Source: Atrina japonica
Lineage: Eukaryota > Mollusca > Bivalvia > Pterioida > Pinnidae
NCBI GenBank assembly: GCA_030159075.1
Contig: BROG01000006.1
Span: 1,072,001-1,136,000 of the forward strand
Length of the DNA: 64,000 bases
Direction: 5' to 3'
The notes under the pieces are model-generated. The model searched no databases and was not told the origin of the DNA. It was given only the letters and a program-made list of their open reading frames with translations. The translations under genes and the position numbers were made by a program. Of the stretch, positions 45,156-57,959 are shown piece by piece (position 1 is the stretch's first letter; each line of letters starts with the position of its first letter).

Positions 45156-46708
45156 TTTGAACATATAAAACAACATTCAAACCAACAAACAAAATCCAAG
45201 CTACAAAAAATGACATAGGCTTAAAGAATTCAACTAAAGCTTACTACATAACATTACAGGAACTGTCACCAAAACGTAAAGCCCAAATATTTAAAAGAAA
45301 AATTTCAGTATCTAGATTATTTCAGGATCCTCTGATACATGTAGGTATTCAAAGAACAACATAAACATATCCTCTAAATAAACAGTACATATCAGTTACA
45401 ATTAAATGAATTAATCAAAGCAATTTAGGAATGATCAATTACTGACATTTTCACATACATGTAGTTTAGAAAGAGTATACATACAATATGGCAAACAATT
45501 AAATATATACATGTACGAGAAGTGGAATTTGTATTTTGCATACAGGGAATTAAGTAGAAGATGCATATATATTGTACATGTACAGTAGACGAACAATCTA
45601 ACCCAGAGACAGTGCATTCTGAAGATTGAGGGAACTGTTTGATGCGATTCATGACATATTTTTACATGGATTAAGTGATTGAGCTTGAACTTGAGACAGG
45701 TAAACATAGTATATAGTGTGTTCTATAAGCCATGCACTACATATGAACTAAACATAGTCGGAGATATACATACCGTTGTTTATGTTTAAACCTAAATGAC
45801 ATAAAAGAGAAGAAAATGAATCTGCTGTGATCGGAGATTAATGTACAGAAAATGATCGCATGAATCAGAGAAATGTACAGATCTTTGAAGCATCCTGGTG
45901 ATACTTATCCAACAGGAACCATTGAAGTCAACATATTATAGCAAAAAGACATGATAATTTTCAGTAATTAATCAATGAAAACATATTATGATATATTTAC
46001 ATGAACTTTCGACAACAGGAAATGTATCCTCTGGAATCAGAGAAACAGATCAGTGATTCTCTGTACCACAGAAGTATCCCAGCCTTCTAAATTGAGAAAA
46101 AATTAAACACGCACACACATACACACACACAATCACACATGTATACATGTAAACACACTTAAGTATTTATAAATACAATGTATGTACACTGGTACATGTG
46201 CAAACACACACACAACCTGGATTGGTCACAAATTCCACCTTTATAAAAATCAATGCTGAAAGCCTTTTTTTTGTGGAAAACAGAGGAACTGACAAACAAG
46301 AACCTGTTATAAAATGAGAAAATCTATATTTAGAAAGAGAACAATTAATCAGATAATCAATAATGTACACGTTTTATGTGATTGAATCCATCTTGTGATT
46401 AAAATTGAACTATCTGACCTGTCAAATGGACCAATGAATGACCCTGGGGCCAAAATTTGAACAATCATGAATATATATACATACTGTATACAAATGTCAT
46501 ACATGCACCTAAATTGTGTATAATGTATTACTAAATTCAATTTTGTATTTATCCCTTTGAGGTTATTATATTGTATCTATCAGCAGCTTTGATCATTCAA
46601 TCAATGGCGCCAGATTTCACTTGATCAGTTTTCAGATTATGAATGTCATTAATTACATGTACAAATGACTACCGGTACAATAACACGGTAACATCGATCT
46701 ACATGTAC
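45156..46708. other. No recognised feature
   Basis: AT-rich sequence with short acatgtac-type words and a CA-rich stretch at 46110-46215. No exon, SINE or MITE was recognised. Confidence 0.5.
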
Positions 46709-46716
46709 CTCCATAC

Positions 46717-46825
46717 ACTGGAGAGCGAAAAATTTTGTCCATTTTGCTGGATCTACGTGTAATGCAACAGCATTTGCATTGTTGTAAAACCACGGTCTGG
46801 AATTGCTAAGCTCTTTCCTACCCAT
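46717..46825 (-). CDS. Weak candidate first coding exon of AMPK gamma
   Basis: An ATG with A at -3 and G at +4 opens a frame MGRKELSNSRPWFYNNANAV, then ALHVDPAKWTKFFALQ. If spliced at the donor GTATGG (46716) it ends in phase 1, as the exon at 34825 requires, and would make a Leu codon at the join. The stronger-looking donor GTACAT at 46708 would give phase 0 and does not fit. No family resemblance was recognised, and the predicted intron of about 12 kb is untested. Confidence 0.2.
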
Positions 46826-48444
46826 GGTCTTATGCGATCGAAATATCTTGTACATACATGTACATGTACATGTATCTTTATCATTCATGAAGCCTCAGGC
46901 AATGGAAGTAAATGGTACATTCATCAACCAATCCGATCGATTTTAAATAGTAGTGCAGCAATATACCGAACTACTATATATCGCGGCATTTTACCTTTGG
47001 TACCATACACGGTACTTGATTTCATGCCATATTTTCTGAATTTACCCATTTCCGGTTTTAGACTCTGTATACTCATTCTATTTCCAGTTTACCGGTTAAA
47101 AAACTACATGGTGAAAACCAGTTCACCTGCGAGGAAAACGGACAAACTTGTGCCCCCATGGCACCTTCTTCATACAAGTTGCTGATATGGGCTAACTCGG
47201 GGTTCAAAAAGCTACAAATGTCAGGAGGCTCAACATAAGTTTGAAAAACTTGCACTACTTGTTGTCTTTGTAACACGGATATACCTTACAAAACTGATGA
47301 AACCACGAACGTGTCGTTTGACATGAAACAACATCATCCAGATGTAAGTTTAAATTATGAATCAAAGCCTAAAATTAAAATAAATCATAGATTCACAGGG
47401 GCAACTTAGTTAGCAACAATCTAATCTATGAACACAAAGTTGACAATCAATTCACCAAGGGCCAAGGCTATTTCAAAAGCAATAGCTTAGTTTCTTGTGA
47501 CCTATTTATGACCTTTCAGTTCAGTGGAATCTGATGGTTTCAGAAAATTCATCAACATTTTTTAAAGCCAAAATATGATGTTCCTTCTTGAATATAATTC
47601 TACACAAATGTAGTCACTTATTTATTTAACAGGATATATCTCATTTAGTTGACATTAAAAGTAAACAAAACAGAATAAACAGGATATGTGAAACAAAAAC
47701 TTCATTTGCAAAAGTAAGTGCACAGAGATGCAATGAAGTCATTATTTAATTTTCAACTTAAGTGTTTTATTCCTATGTAACATAAATGTATCTTATCGTC
47801 AGGTAAAAATTGCAATACGTATTGTATCGTCATTACAGTGTATCATTGCAGTCCAAATTTTAAACAATTTCAGAATTGTATTGGGTCAACAGACTAAGCG
47901 ACAACTTTCAATGCAAATCACAACTTCTGTGATTGGATAAATGGACAACACATACTCCTCATATACCTAAATTTCATTAGCTACGAGAGATTTCGGTCGC
48001 ATAAGATCACGAGTAGGAAAGAGGATAACGATTCCAGACTCTGGTTTTACAACGATGCAACAAAAGAAGAAACTACTATTTAATGTTTCCTTGACAAACA
48101 AGATTCTGTTAAAATTTAGAATGACACTTTTGATGCCCAATCAAGTACAATGTATTGAAGCTAGTGTCCAAGTTTGGTAAGAATTGGCAGATCAACATAA
48201 GCAAATCTCTGGTGGCCTAAAATTTTAAGTTAGGGTAAACCAATTTCATTTGTATTCCTATCTCTTTTCAACTTTAAGTAATACAGGCTAAATCATGAGG
48301 AAAAATTATATATCTATCTTAAATTTTCAATACATACATGTAGCGTCTATATCGGAACCCAAAAGAACCTCGAGGCTTGACATGTACAAGCAAAATATCA
48401 GCATCCTAACATCATTACTTACAGTGATACAAAACATATTTCTC
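46826..48444. other. Unassigned sequence
   Basis: A - strand stretch 47276-47127 is open and ends at a donor-like CAG/GTGAAC, but it has no ATG and no recognised family. The remainder is AT-rich with nothing identified. Confidence 0.4.
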
Positions 48445-48808
48445 TCAAAGGGGCACTTGTACCTGATGTAACAATAACAAATTAAAGCTATGTATTACTA
48501 TACAAAGACTTAAATCTTATATTCCTATATATTTTGTGAAAATAAGGTCAGGTCCAGTGATGTATACAAATAGCAAGGTTCATCAATTTTAAATGAAAAA
48601 GTGCCAAACCTGAGTTTCTCAAGCAATTTTCATAAAATATATAGGAATTAAACAATTTTTTAATTTTACATGTATGTCTAAGACTGTGTACATGTGTATA
48701 CTATATCTCTTTTTTTTCAAATGTTATTGTATATCAATCTACATGTAAATAGTAAAAAAAGGAAAAAATAAAATTTGAAAAAAAAAAACCACAGCTAATG
48801 TCCCTTTG
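48445..48808. mobile_element. MITE with AAAGGGACATTAGCTGT ends, copy 3
   Basis: The right end ccacagctaatgtccctttg is intact; the left end (tctcaaaggggcacttgtac) is diverged. The inside matches copy 2 at 26149 over most of its length (tattcctatatattttgtga, aataaggtcaggtccagtg). Confidence 0.85.
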
Positions 48809-49417
48809 AATAACTTAGGAGATTTTGGTGAAAAAAAGTTAAGTCCAAAAATAGCTAAAAATTAATACATGACTATAAATTAATTTTACAATTTGGAAAT
48901 TAGGGATCTTCAGGTACAAATATACAAATCACTAGTTTCAAGTTATATACATGTAATTAGACTTTGTCAAATCTTAAGCCATTATCAACTTATAAATGTA
49001 CATATTCACAAATTAACATCAGTTAATGAAAGTTTACTAGCTGTGGGATCAAAGGTTATTACATTACGCAATAAAATTCCTCATTGTTTATTTAACATGT
49101 CATATTCTTATTACTCAGGTATCTTCCTTCATTGTACCAAAAAACTTTGTCTGCGGCTTTTTGACAATTTGTACGTTAGCACACAATAATATGTATTTGT
49201 ACTTGCTGCCTGCGGATCTTATGCTAATGAATTCTGAAAATAAATGAAAACTTCTAGTTTAATTGATGAATTTATAATTAAACTTACACCTTGTGTTTTG
49301 TGTTAGTTCATTACTCTGCTGTTCAAGGGAATTGTATGTAACTATATTGTACTCATCTTCAGTAGTACATGTATATAATAATATATATACATTTGTGTGT
49401 TTATTTATACATACATA

Positions 49418-49432
<15 letters not shown>

Positions 49433-49488
<56 letters not shown>
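49433..49488. repeat. (GA)28 microsatellite
   Basis: Perfect run of 56 bases, preceded by a short AT-repeat. Confidence 0.97.
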
Positions 49489-49491
<3 letters not shown>

Positions 49492-49499
49492 TATCATTC

Positions 49500-50110
49500 T
49501 TATATTAAAACATTGCCATGTCTAGTGATAAGACATGTCCAGTGCCTGTAAAATGTGATAAGACATGTTTAGTGTCTGTTCATGTGAGTAGACATGTCCA
49601 GTGTCTGTTCATGTGAGAAGACATGTCCAGTGTCTGTACATGTGAGAAGACATGTCCAATGTCTGTATATGTGATAAGACATGTCCAATGTCTGTACATG
49701 TGATAAGACATGTCCAATGTCTGTACATGTGATAAGACATGTCCAGTGTCTGTTCATGTGAGAAGACATGTCCAGTGTCTGTACATGTGAGAAGACATGT
49801 CCAATGTCTGTATATGTGATAAGACATGTCCAATGTCTGTACATGTGATAAGACATGTCCAATGTCTGTACATGTGATAAGACATGTCCAATGTCTGTAT
49901 ATGTGATAAGACATGTCAAGTGTCTGTACATGTGATAAGACATGTCCAGTGTCTGTACATGTGATAAGACATGTCCAATGTCTGTATATGTGATAAGACA
50001 TTTTCAGTGTCTGTACATGTGATAAGACATGTCCAGTGTCTGTGATAAGTCATGTCCAGTGTCTATACATGTGATAAGACATGTCCAGTGTCTGTGATAA
50101 GACCAGCCAT
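49500..50110. repeat. 29-bp minisatellite
   Basis: About twenty copies of aagacatgtccagtgtctgt followed by acatgtgat. Because 29 is not a multiple of three, the frames rotate and the open - strand reading has a 29-residue period. A larger block (about 49610-49740) is repeated at about 49745-49870. Confidence 0.97.
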
Positions 50111-50639
50111 GTCCAGTGACTAGACACACACTATAACTGGAGATAACTAATATTCCAGTGTAATTTGAACGTCAGTGGAAATTATCAACCCCAGAAAATA
50201 CATTATTTACTGAGCCAAAGCCAAAGTTGACAATGATTTACAAGGGGTGAAAATTTCAGGAATGTTATATCTATCATATGATACTGATTCACTGTGTTCA
50301 AGAAGCTCTCCTTCATATTAAAATACAGTAATTAAAAACATAACATCTGTGTTGATATTAAGTTAAATTTGATCATGCTCAGTCGATATTCATTGTGAAA
50401 ATGATCTCAGCAGAGGTTACCACGCTTGAGAAAAAAAGAACCCCAGTATACCCTAGAAATATCTGAATTTGTTTGATTTTGTCCAGTGAATTTAGTTATC
50501 ATCCATAATAAATGAAAAATGATATATGCTTAACCATGAGAGGCTCGCCTAATTTTTATATAACATTGGATATCTTACAAATATTTTCATTGGTCGAACA
50601 GGGCCCCAAGTAACCAAAGTTACTCAATACTCAATATCA

Positions 50640-50975
50640 ATTGAGCTTAATTTTTGATGGTGAAGGAGAACAACCATTTACAATGAAGCCAGGAAGAAGA
50701 AATAGACCACCGACCTTCTACAAGTAATTGGCAAACTTTCTCACAAAATCTGCTTAGGTTCCAGCAGTCCATGCCACTATCCGTGAGAGACGTCATGGCT
50801 ACTTTCTTATGGCAGAGGAGAAACTTCTGCAGGTAAACTAGTACACTTCCATGCATTTTAATCAACTAAGGTTTCATTGTGGCTTGCATACATGTATGTG
50901 TACCTGCTGATTTGAGACAAGAGATGTCATGGTTTAATTCAGGCATGATGCTTTAACCTCTTGGCAATAGAGGCT
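50640..50975 (-). mobile_element. Decayed SINE copy
   Basis: The + strand reads aatttttgatggtgaaggag, ccaggaagaagaaatagacc, accgaccttctacaagtaa and ttggcaaactttctcacaaa, then an agagacgtcatgg segment. The order matches the SINE at 39205-39455. Internal rearrangement follows (a second sgtaaact and agagatgtcatggt segment). Confidence 0.65.
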
Positions 50976-51240
50976 CTGAATCAGTGATTTAAATCTTCAA
51001 AAAGTTCAACGAGTAACTGTACATGTTAATTTACAATGTATGCAAGCCTGATAATTTTTTTGTTTTGTGTATCCAGAATTTTCATTTTAAAATTGATGGA
51101 GATATAAAGCTGGATGACGCCTACTTGTACATGTAGGAAAGGACAACAGACCTTCCATACAAGTAAGATTACAAACTATCCTGACTCATTATTATGTGAT
51201 CACCATAGAATATACATCGATAAAATGAAAAGTTCAAATA

Positions 51241-51417
51241 CAGTGAAACTTGTATATAACAACCTCCTTAGGAACACAACTGTTCTTTATAGGAAGGTAG
51301 TCTTTATATAGAGGTTGATTTGTACACAACTGCTACTATTGGGGACAGAAAAAAAAAATAAGTCTCTGAGACCTGGTGGTCTTTATACGCAGTTGGTCGT
51401 TAAAGCAGGTTTTATTG
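51241..51417. mobile_element. pogo-like MITE (gtggtcttta family), copy 5
   Basis: Left end CAGTGAAACTTGTATATAAC after TA at 51239-51240; right end aaagcaggttttattg before TA at 51418-51419. The inside (gaggttgatttgtacacaac, ctactattggggacag) matches the other copies. Confidence 0.88.
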
Positions 51418-51419
51418 TA

Positions 51420-52914
51420 TATCTAAACAGTTTGTTCGAATTCATCCCCCTTTCCTCGTTAAACAGTTAGGTGATACATGTATGTGAAAAGTTCACCAAT
51501 GAAACGAAAAATTTTGAACAGGAAAATATCACTTAGTCCAAGTACAGCTACATTGCTGACTCACATTTGCTTATAAGATAAACAATAGAAAATTGTTTCT
51601 CACAAGAATTTTAGTCCATCTTTCCTAATACTTAAATTTATAATGCATGTAATGAAAACACACCATTTAAGAGTTTGTAGTTGTAGCAATAGCCTACAGT
51701 CCTTTTTTTTTTTTTTTTGGACAAATGATAACTTTCTACAATATAAATCTTTATATTAAATTTAAATACTAAAAACTTTAAAGACCCCTTGCTGGTCAGA
51801 ATTAAGTAGTTTGTGTTTACTTACTGATCTTCAGCCTCAAACTTAATTTCCTTTTTTTACTCATGGTTGTTGATTCTATTTCCACCTCCCTTATGTAAAT
51901 GACTGTCACGCTGTCTTTTCCACAACAACAATATGTTCAAAGTAAGATTGACTTTCCTAATTTTAGCTTACTGTATCAGCTGGTTTTAGAAATTCAACAA
52001 GTGCAGACACTTGTTAAAATGCTAAACAAATGATAATATAAGTCAGTTTATCATCAAATGTTGTTTGAATTCCTAAATTTAAATCTTTCACTAGTTGTGA
52101 CACAAGCTACCAATTTCAAGGCTTAGTGAAGCACATGGTGGCCACCAGCTCTTGTTTATCTGTATACAAACACTAGCCTGCGACCTTCACATACTAATCT
52201 GGGTCAGGCAGTTAGTTGATCTAATAAGAGGCTGTTTCACAGTCATGTGATCAATATCAATTGTGATGACAATACCAGTACTTTGCAAAAATTACCAATA
52301 GATGTAATATATGAAGCAATGCATTTTAGCTGATATAAGAATCACTGCAGACTTCAAACACCAATATTTACCTGGTGTATACTAAAACCTATTTATATTT
52401 CCTGATAAACTTGTAGGGACCATCTCAAAACTAACAATGGTCTCTTTGGCTTTGTAATAATGCCACATGTAGCTTTGTAAATGCGCAAATATATTACAAC
52501 CAGCAATATTTATCTGTTTAAAAAGTGGACATGTACTCCAGCTGTAGCATTTTATCATTCATTTGGTGTAAACAACTTGTCATTTCACAAATGCCAAAAA
52601 CAGATAGTGACAGTGCTAACAAATTAATCAGATGCAAAAAAGTTTGTAAACCAGTTGCACTAGCTTCACTCAATCACTGCAGTTACTCTCTCTCATGTAT
52701 AGGTCTACCAAGGTAAATTGACACATGTTTACAAACACAATGAGTCTAAATCAAATCATAACAGGGGTGACAAGCCACTTGTCGTCACAGAAGTATTAGA
52801 GATTCAGTAATGCATTGAGTTTGTGCAAGGCAATTATGTTATACCTGTACAACCTACCGGTATTTTTGGTATCGTTTTGGTATTTGACTCTACCCGGATG
52901 TGCCACTTTTACCT
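51420..52914. other. No recognised feature
   Basis: AT-rich sequence with a T-tract near 51704-51718. Short open frames only. Confidence 0.5.
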
Positions 52915-53155
52915 TAGTACAGTACATGTGTGTGAGCTTGTGAGGACTTGGAAAGCAACCGGTTACAATGTACACCGTACATGTGTGAGCTAACAAATGA
53001 AGTCCAAGTAGTACCAAACTGGGTACATGTGTGAGCTTGTGAGGACTTGGAAAGCAACCGGTTACAATGTACACCATACATGTGTGAGCTAACAAATGAA
53101 GTCCAAGTAGTACCAAACTGGGTACATGTGTGAGTACTTAAAAATCAACCAGGTA
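52915..53155. repeat. 99-bp tandem duplication
   Basis: Two near-identical 99-bp units (gtacatgtgtgagcttgtga, ggacttggaaagcaaccggt, gaagtccaagtagtaccaaa) plus a partial third. A - strand open frame with a 33-residue period is the translation of the repeat. Confidence 0.93.
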
Positions 53156-53710
53156 CATGTGTGAGCTAGTGAGAACCTGTTAAGTAACTGGGTACCAGTA
53201 TATATGTAAACTAGTGAGGACTTAGAAAGCAGTCGAAAGCTAGTGAGGAGACTTGGAAAGCAGCCTGGTACATGTGTGAGCTACATGTAGTGAGGACTTA
53301 AAAAGCAACTGGATACATTTGTGAGCTAGTAGGGAAAATTGGAAAGCAACCAGGTAAATGAATGTGAGCTGGTGAGGACTTTGCATTGAGCAGCATTTTA
53401 CACATAAGCTGTGCAATTTGGTACAAGATACATTTGTACATGTGAGGCATTGGTGACTTTGTATTAGTCAGCATTTTACACACACTCTGCTGCTGAGTAC
53501 ACCCTATATGTGTGATCCATTAGTGACTTGGTATTAGTCAGCATTTTACACACAAACTCTGCTACCAGGTACACCCTACATGTGTGAGCCATTGGGGACT
53601 TTGTATCAGTCAGCATTTTACACACAAACTCTGCAACCAGGTACCTGTACAACCTACATGTGTGAGCCATTGGGGACTTTGTATCAGTCAGCATTTTACA
53701 CACAAGCTTG
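53156..53710. repeat. Related diverged tandem units
   Basis: 53156-53360 carries loose copies of tgtgagctagtgaggactta. From 53387 to 53710 the unit is about 66-72 bp with gactttgtatcagtcagca, ttttacacacaaactctgc and ctacatgtgtgagccattgg. The two zones share the acatgtgtgagc word and probably have a common origin. Confidence 0.8.
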
Positions 53711-53802
53711 GCATTGTTTACTACATATTCAATTCACATATATTTTCATAATAAATGTAGAAATTATGTTAAACATGAGGACAGATGGCAAAATATCTCA
53801 AT

Positions 53803-53930
53803 AGGTCACCGGAGTCTTAAGGTCACCTGAGTAACTAAAGGTCACCCAAATAACTATAGGTCACCTGAGTAACTAAAGATCATCCAAGTAACTATAGGTC
53901 ACCTGAGTAACCAAAGGTCACTTAAAAATA
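53803..53930. repeat. ~24-bp tandem repeat (aggtcacctgagtaacta)
   Basis: Five to six copies. The unit resembles the hairpin end of the dispersed repeat at 56155-56505 (aggtcacctaagtgactcag). Confidence 0.85.
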
Positions 53931-55099
53931 TCTATACCCTCACACTAAATGAGATATTCTCTTGGTATTTTTGGTATGTCAGAAGCTTTTTACAAGTATC
54001 ATGGGGAGGGGGGAGCTGTTAAATTTGAACAACTTTTCTGTCAATATTTATCTATTTGAGGTTTAGTCTGGTAAGTCTGCTAATTTAACATTCCAGGAAC
54101 CTAAAATGTACCTAGTTAAATTGTTCATGTGTAGGGAATCAGACAAGATATTGTCCGATTCACATAAGATGGCGGGGCGGAGCAACTTTCTGATTATCAT
54201 ACGGAGGATTCTACTCACTTTTCAGTTATAACAAGCTCACAGGAAAAATGTTTCATTGCTCACTGGGTACTTGCTTATGTATGGTGACAAGTAGAAATGA
54301 TTACTCTAGCAAGTGTAATTCTGATGTTATGCTTTATTACCTAAAATTTAAACTTGTCCAGGTCAAGAAAGGGTTCTCAAGACTCCAACCCGTCAGGTTA
54401 TATGGATTTTTCTATACCAGTATATGTACATTTTAGTACATGTAAAATGACAAATACCAGTTGGTCAAAATGAACTAGAAAGAAAATCAACACATGTACA
54501 TATTTAAGCTTGATACAGTCAATGCTGAAGAGAAATGTTTTTCATAATTCCAATTTCCAACGTTGGCATAGCGCTATGTTTGAACACAAGTTTTTAAAAT
54601 TGATTCAGATTTACTGCATTGTGATCGTCTAGCAAAAATCAAATCAAAACAGACACTCACCCAGTCATAGATATCTGCTTCAAACATTTTTTGATTGGCA
54701 AGTCAATTTTTTCTGACTTAATATAGTGTGTTGGTACTTAAAGGGTTTCAAAGAGTCTCCCAACTCCACCATGTCAGAGATAGATAGAGTTTTCCAGCAG
54801 ACGATAAAAATGAGAAACAAGCAAGGGTGAATGATAAATTTAACTCTCACAATGTAAGATTGCTTTTTGTTTCTGCTCATCATGGCAATACAATTAATTT
54901 TTTTTATGTTTATGACAAAAAAGCAGTTACAGAATTCCACCAATTCTTAGAGAAGCTTTGATGTACAATGTATGGTAGATGTATGGTTGAATGGACAAGA
55001 GGAAAGAAGTTAGAGAATGTGGATGAAATATTATAATATTCAAATTTGCTTTACAATGCATAAAAGAAGAGAAAATGTTCTAAGATAAAGTACATTATC
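53931..55099. other. No recognised feature
   Basis: AT-rich sequence; no exon or known repeat was recognised. Confidence 0.5.
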
Positions 55100-55440
55100 A
55101 CTATATGGCCATATTGACCCCATCCCACATCCTGAACCCCTGCTCCCAGGGTAATAAATTTCACATTTTAGGTAGGCTTTATGCTTTTTCTGAAAATGTA
55201 TGAAGTTTTTTCTTTCAATTCATAGATGTAGAGAAAAATTTTTTAGACCAAATTTTTATAGTCATTATTTAGATCAATTGGCCACACCCCAGACCTCTGC
55301 TCCCTGGATAATAAATTTTACAATTTTGATAAAGGGCTATATGCTCTTTCTAAAATGTATTCAATTTTTCTTTACAATGCATATAAGTAAAGAAGAAGAT
55401 TTTCTAAGATAAAGTACATAATCACTGCAATAAAACTCGC
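55100..55440 (+). repeat. Dispersed repeat, two tandem diverged copies
   Basis: Each copy of roughly 165 bp has gaccccatcccac-type start, ctgctcccagggtaataaat, atgctttttct, and a region ending ctaagataaagtaca. A third copy of the family is at 56155-56505. Confidence 0.7.
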
Positions 55441-55815
55441 CTATAACAAATTTCAAGGGATTTTATTGTTCAGTTCATTATAAGGACAGTTTTTTATACA
55501 GTTATAGCAAAGTGGGCAGAAGGGTTAAAACAAAATTCGTTAAGAAAAAATTCACTCTTAATCTAGGCTAAATGGGAACTTTCTGGGAAGTCAAAAGAAA
55601 ACAGAAAGGTTTTTGTTACTTTTTATTTGCACCACTTACATGTACATGTATATAATTTTTCTCTGCAAAACATCAAGAATTGACTTTTATTTAAATGATA
55701 TTGATCACTTTGTTATATTTCTATAAAAGATGTTGGTTATGGAGTCAAGGGACATAGAAATTGCTTTGTTATAAGCAAAAATTCATTATATAAAATTTGT
55801 TGTAAAATTGTTTTT
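55425..55815. other. Possible degraded MITE
   Basis: cgcctataacaaatttcaag at the left and tgttataagcaaaaattcat, ttgttgtaaaattg at the right suggest a decayed pogo-like element of the ttataac type. The ends are too diverged to fix. Confidence 0.3.
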
Positions 55816-56154
55816 CAATTAAGAATATATAGAGGTGCAGTCGGGGAATACTTATTGATTTGTTGTGTGCATGAATTCATACAGACAGAGTCCGTTATCA
55901 GGGGTTCAAAATTCTTTTTTAGACACTCAAGTCCGGGAGAGTAAATTTCTAGCAAGTCCAATTGAGAAATTTTAAAGTCTGTGCTGAATTTTGTTAATAA
56001 GTAATACAGTAAAATTATTAATTAAATGAATGCAGATGAGGCAAGTCCTTCTGACTTCCGATATTTCTAAATGTCAAGTCCAAACCCAAATTAACCAAGT
56101 CCTGGACTTGGGGAATTTTGAATCCCTAGTTATATTCAAGTTTTACTGTATATG

Positions 56155-56505
56155 GCTTTATTGGCCCTGCGCCAGACCCAAAACCCCAGCTCCCAGGGTC
56201 ATAAATTTCACAATTTTGGTAGAGGGCTTTATCCTCTTTCTAGCAATGTATTCAGTTTTTATCCCTGATGTGCAGGGTGAAGAAGAAAATTTTTTAAGTT
56301 TGGACTATTTTTGGCAGCTTTGGCCTTGCCTAAACAGCACAGGGGGGTACCTGGATTACGACATTCACAATTTGTGTTCCCCTTACCCTAATGAAGCTTC
56401 TTACCAAATTTGAAGATGATTGGAAAGTAATTTTCAAGAAGAAGGCGTATGGACAGATGAAGATCCATGGCATAAGGTCACCTAAGTGACTCAGGTGACC
56501 TAACA
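56155..56505 (+). repeat. Dispersed repeat ending in a hairpin
   Basis: Same family as 55100-55440 (ccagctcccagggtcataaa, gtagagggctttatcctctt), here extended to the right end aggtcacctaagtgactcag followed by gtgaccta (56475-56501). The 8-base arms AGGTCACC and GGTGACCT form a hairpin at the terminus. The + strand open frame at 56030-56413 is this repeat. Confidence 0.7.
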
Positions 56506-57608
56506 AACAGAGAATTTGGAAAATTCTGACTGATAGTGTTTATAAAATGTACAAAGCAATATGTCAGTTATTCAGTAATTTAATTCTGTCTTTTATTTTG
56601 TTATTTACCGGTAATCACAGTTACTTAATCAGACCGCCCAAGATTTTATCTGGATTCCGCTTTATTAAGAGTTTCGACACAGGAGCACAATCTGCCCATA
56701 GCAGTGTTTAATTAGTTAATCATCATCTGTGTAATTACATTATGGGATAATTCATATTTTCAAAGTCTGCCTTCATTTCATCTGCACATGTTTCATCTAC
56801 TTAAGAAAATTGATTCGTTAGCACAATTCAGCAAATAGATTTTTTAATTAATTTGCGCATACACATTTTGAGTACGGTAGCTATTTACTTTTATTTTCAG
56901 ATCTTCGTAGCACTTGTTCTACCGCACTTATCTCAAGTATGTGAAGAAGTTTGACCTTGAACGATTTTCTAATATTGTTGCAGTTGCCAACTTCCTATGA
57001 AATATCAGTATTAATCTAACAGGATTAGTTACAGTGTGTGGTCATATGTTAAAAGGTGCACATTAAAATTCACATGGATTTCAAATACAGTAATTTACAT
57101 GTATATAAGGAAGTTAAACATTATAGCGGCCCCCACCCCCTGCATCTCAATTTGGAATGCATATTTTTTTTAGAAAAAAAATTGTGATGAAAGATGATAT
57201 TTTATCTGTTAAAAGAAACATTTAATGATAAAAAAAAAATTACATGTACAAAAATAAACTTCTATGAAATTTGGCAAAAGAGCACATTAAATACTCCTGA
57301 AACATCCCCTTAAGCCTGGATGATGTATCTTCCATAACCAAAGGAGAACAGACACTTGCAGAGCTTTTAATTTACAATTGTCTACATTTACATTGTAAGT
57401 TACTGATTTGAGTAAGACTTGGCACTTGAACATAATTCCCTGACTGTATTCCAAGCAAAACAATGATCAGTGTTTTTTTTAAATGAGTTACTTTTGGGTA
57501 GAGGCTGAAATATGATTATTAACTTCCACTGATTTCAAAGGGAGAGATTAAGGATACACAATGTTGAAACCATTTTTAATCCTATTTCTGCGGAAATCGG
57601 TTTCAAGT
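56506..57608. other. No recognised feature
   Basis: AT-rich sequence with short open frames only. Confidence 0.5.
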
Positions 57609-57629
57609 CCCCCCCCCCCCCCCCCCCCC
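57609..57629. repeat. Poly(C) tract, 21 bp
   Basis: Uninterrupted C run on the + strand. A second C run of 13 followed by A-rich sequence is at 58193-58205. Confidence 0.95.
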
Positions 57630-57959
57630 GAGGTGTAAGAGTAAGACAGACTACATGTAATGATTTATACCAAGATTTATCACTGTTGTATAAATTTTCA
57701 TTCTTTCTTTTTAAAAGTATTGATACACTGTAAGTTTTGCAGGATACAAAAGTACAGTTCTGCATCTCTTTTTCATTTGTGTAAAGAATTAATTAAGTAT
57801 AAAGAAATTAGATTTATGGTCAAATTGTTGAATCTTAAAAAACTGAAAAATGAAATTTAAAAATCAAATGAAAATTGTAACTTTCATCAATTTTAACTTG
57901 AACTTTGAACTTCAAAGCTGATTATATTCTCCATCAATGTTTTGAAAAATGTAGAAATA

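Noticed and set aside
46832..47185. 117-codon + strand open frame
   Set aside because: The composition is hydrophobic low-complexity and no family or splice context was recognised. A competing - strand frame overlaps it.
49569..50001. Overlapping - strand open frames with a 29-residue period
   Set aside because: They result from a 29-bp minisatellite rotating through the frames.
56030..56413. 127-codon + strand open frame
   Set aside because: It overlaps a dispersed repeat with other diverged copies at 55100-55440, which carry stops in this frame.
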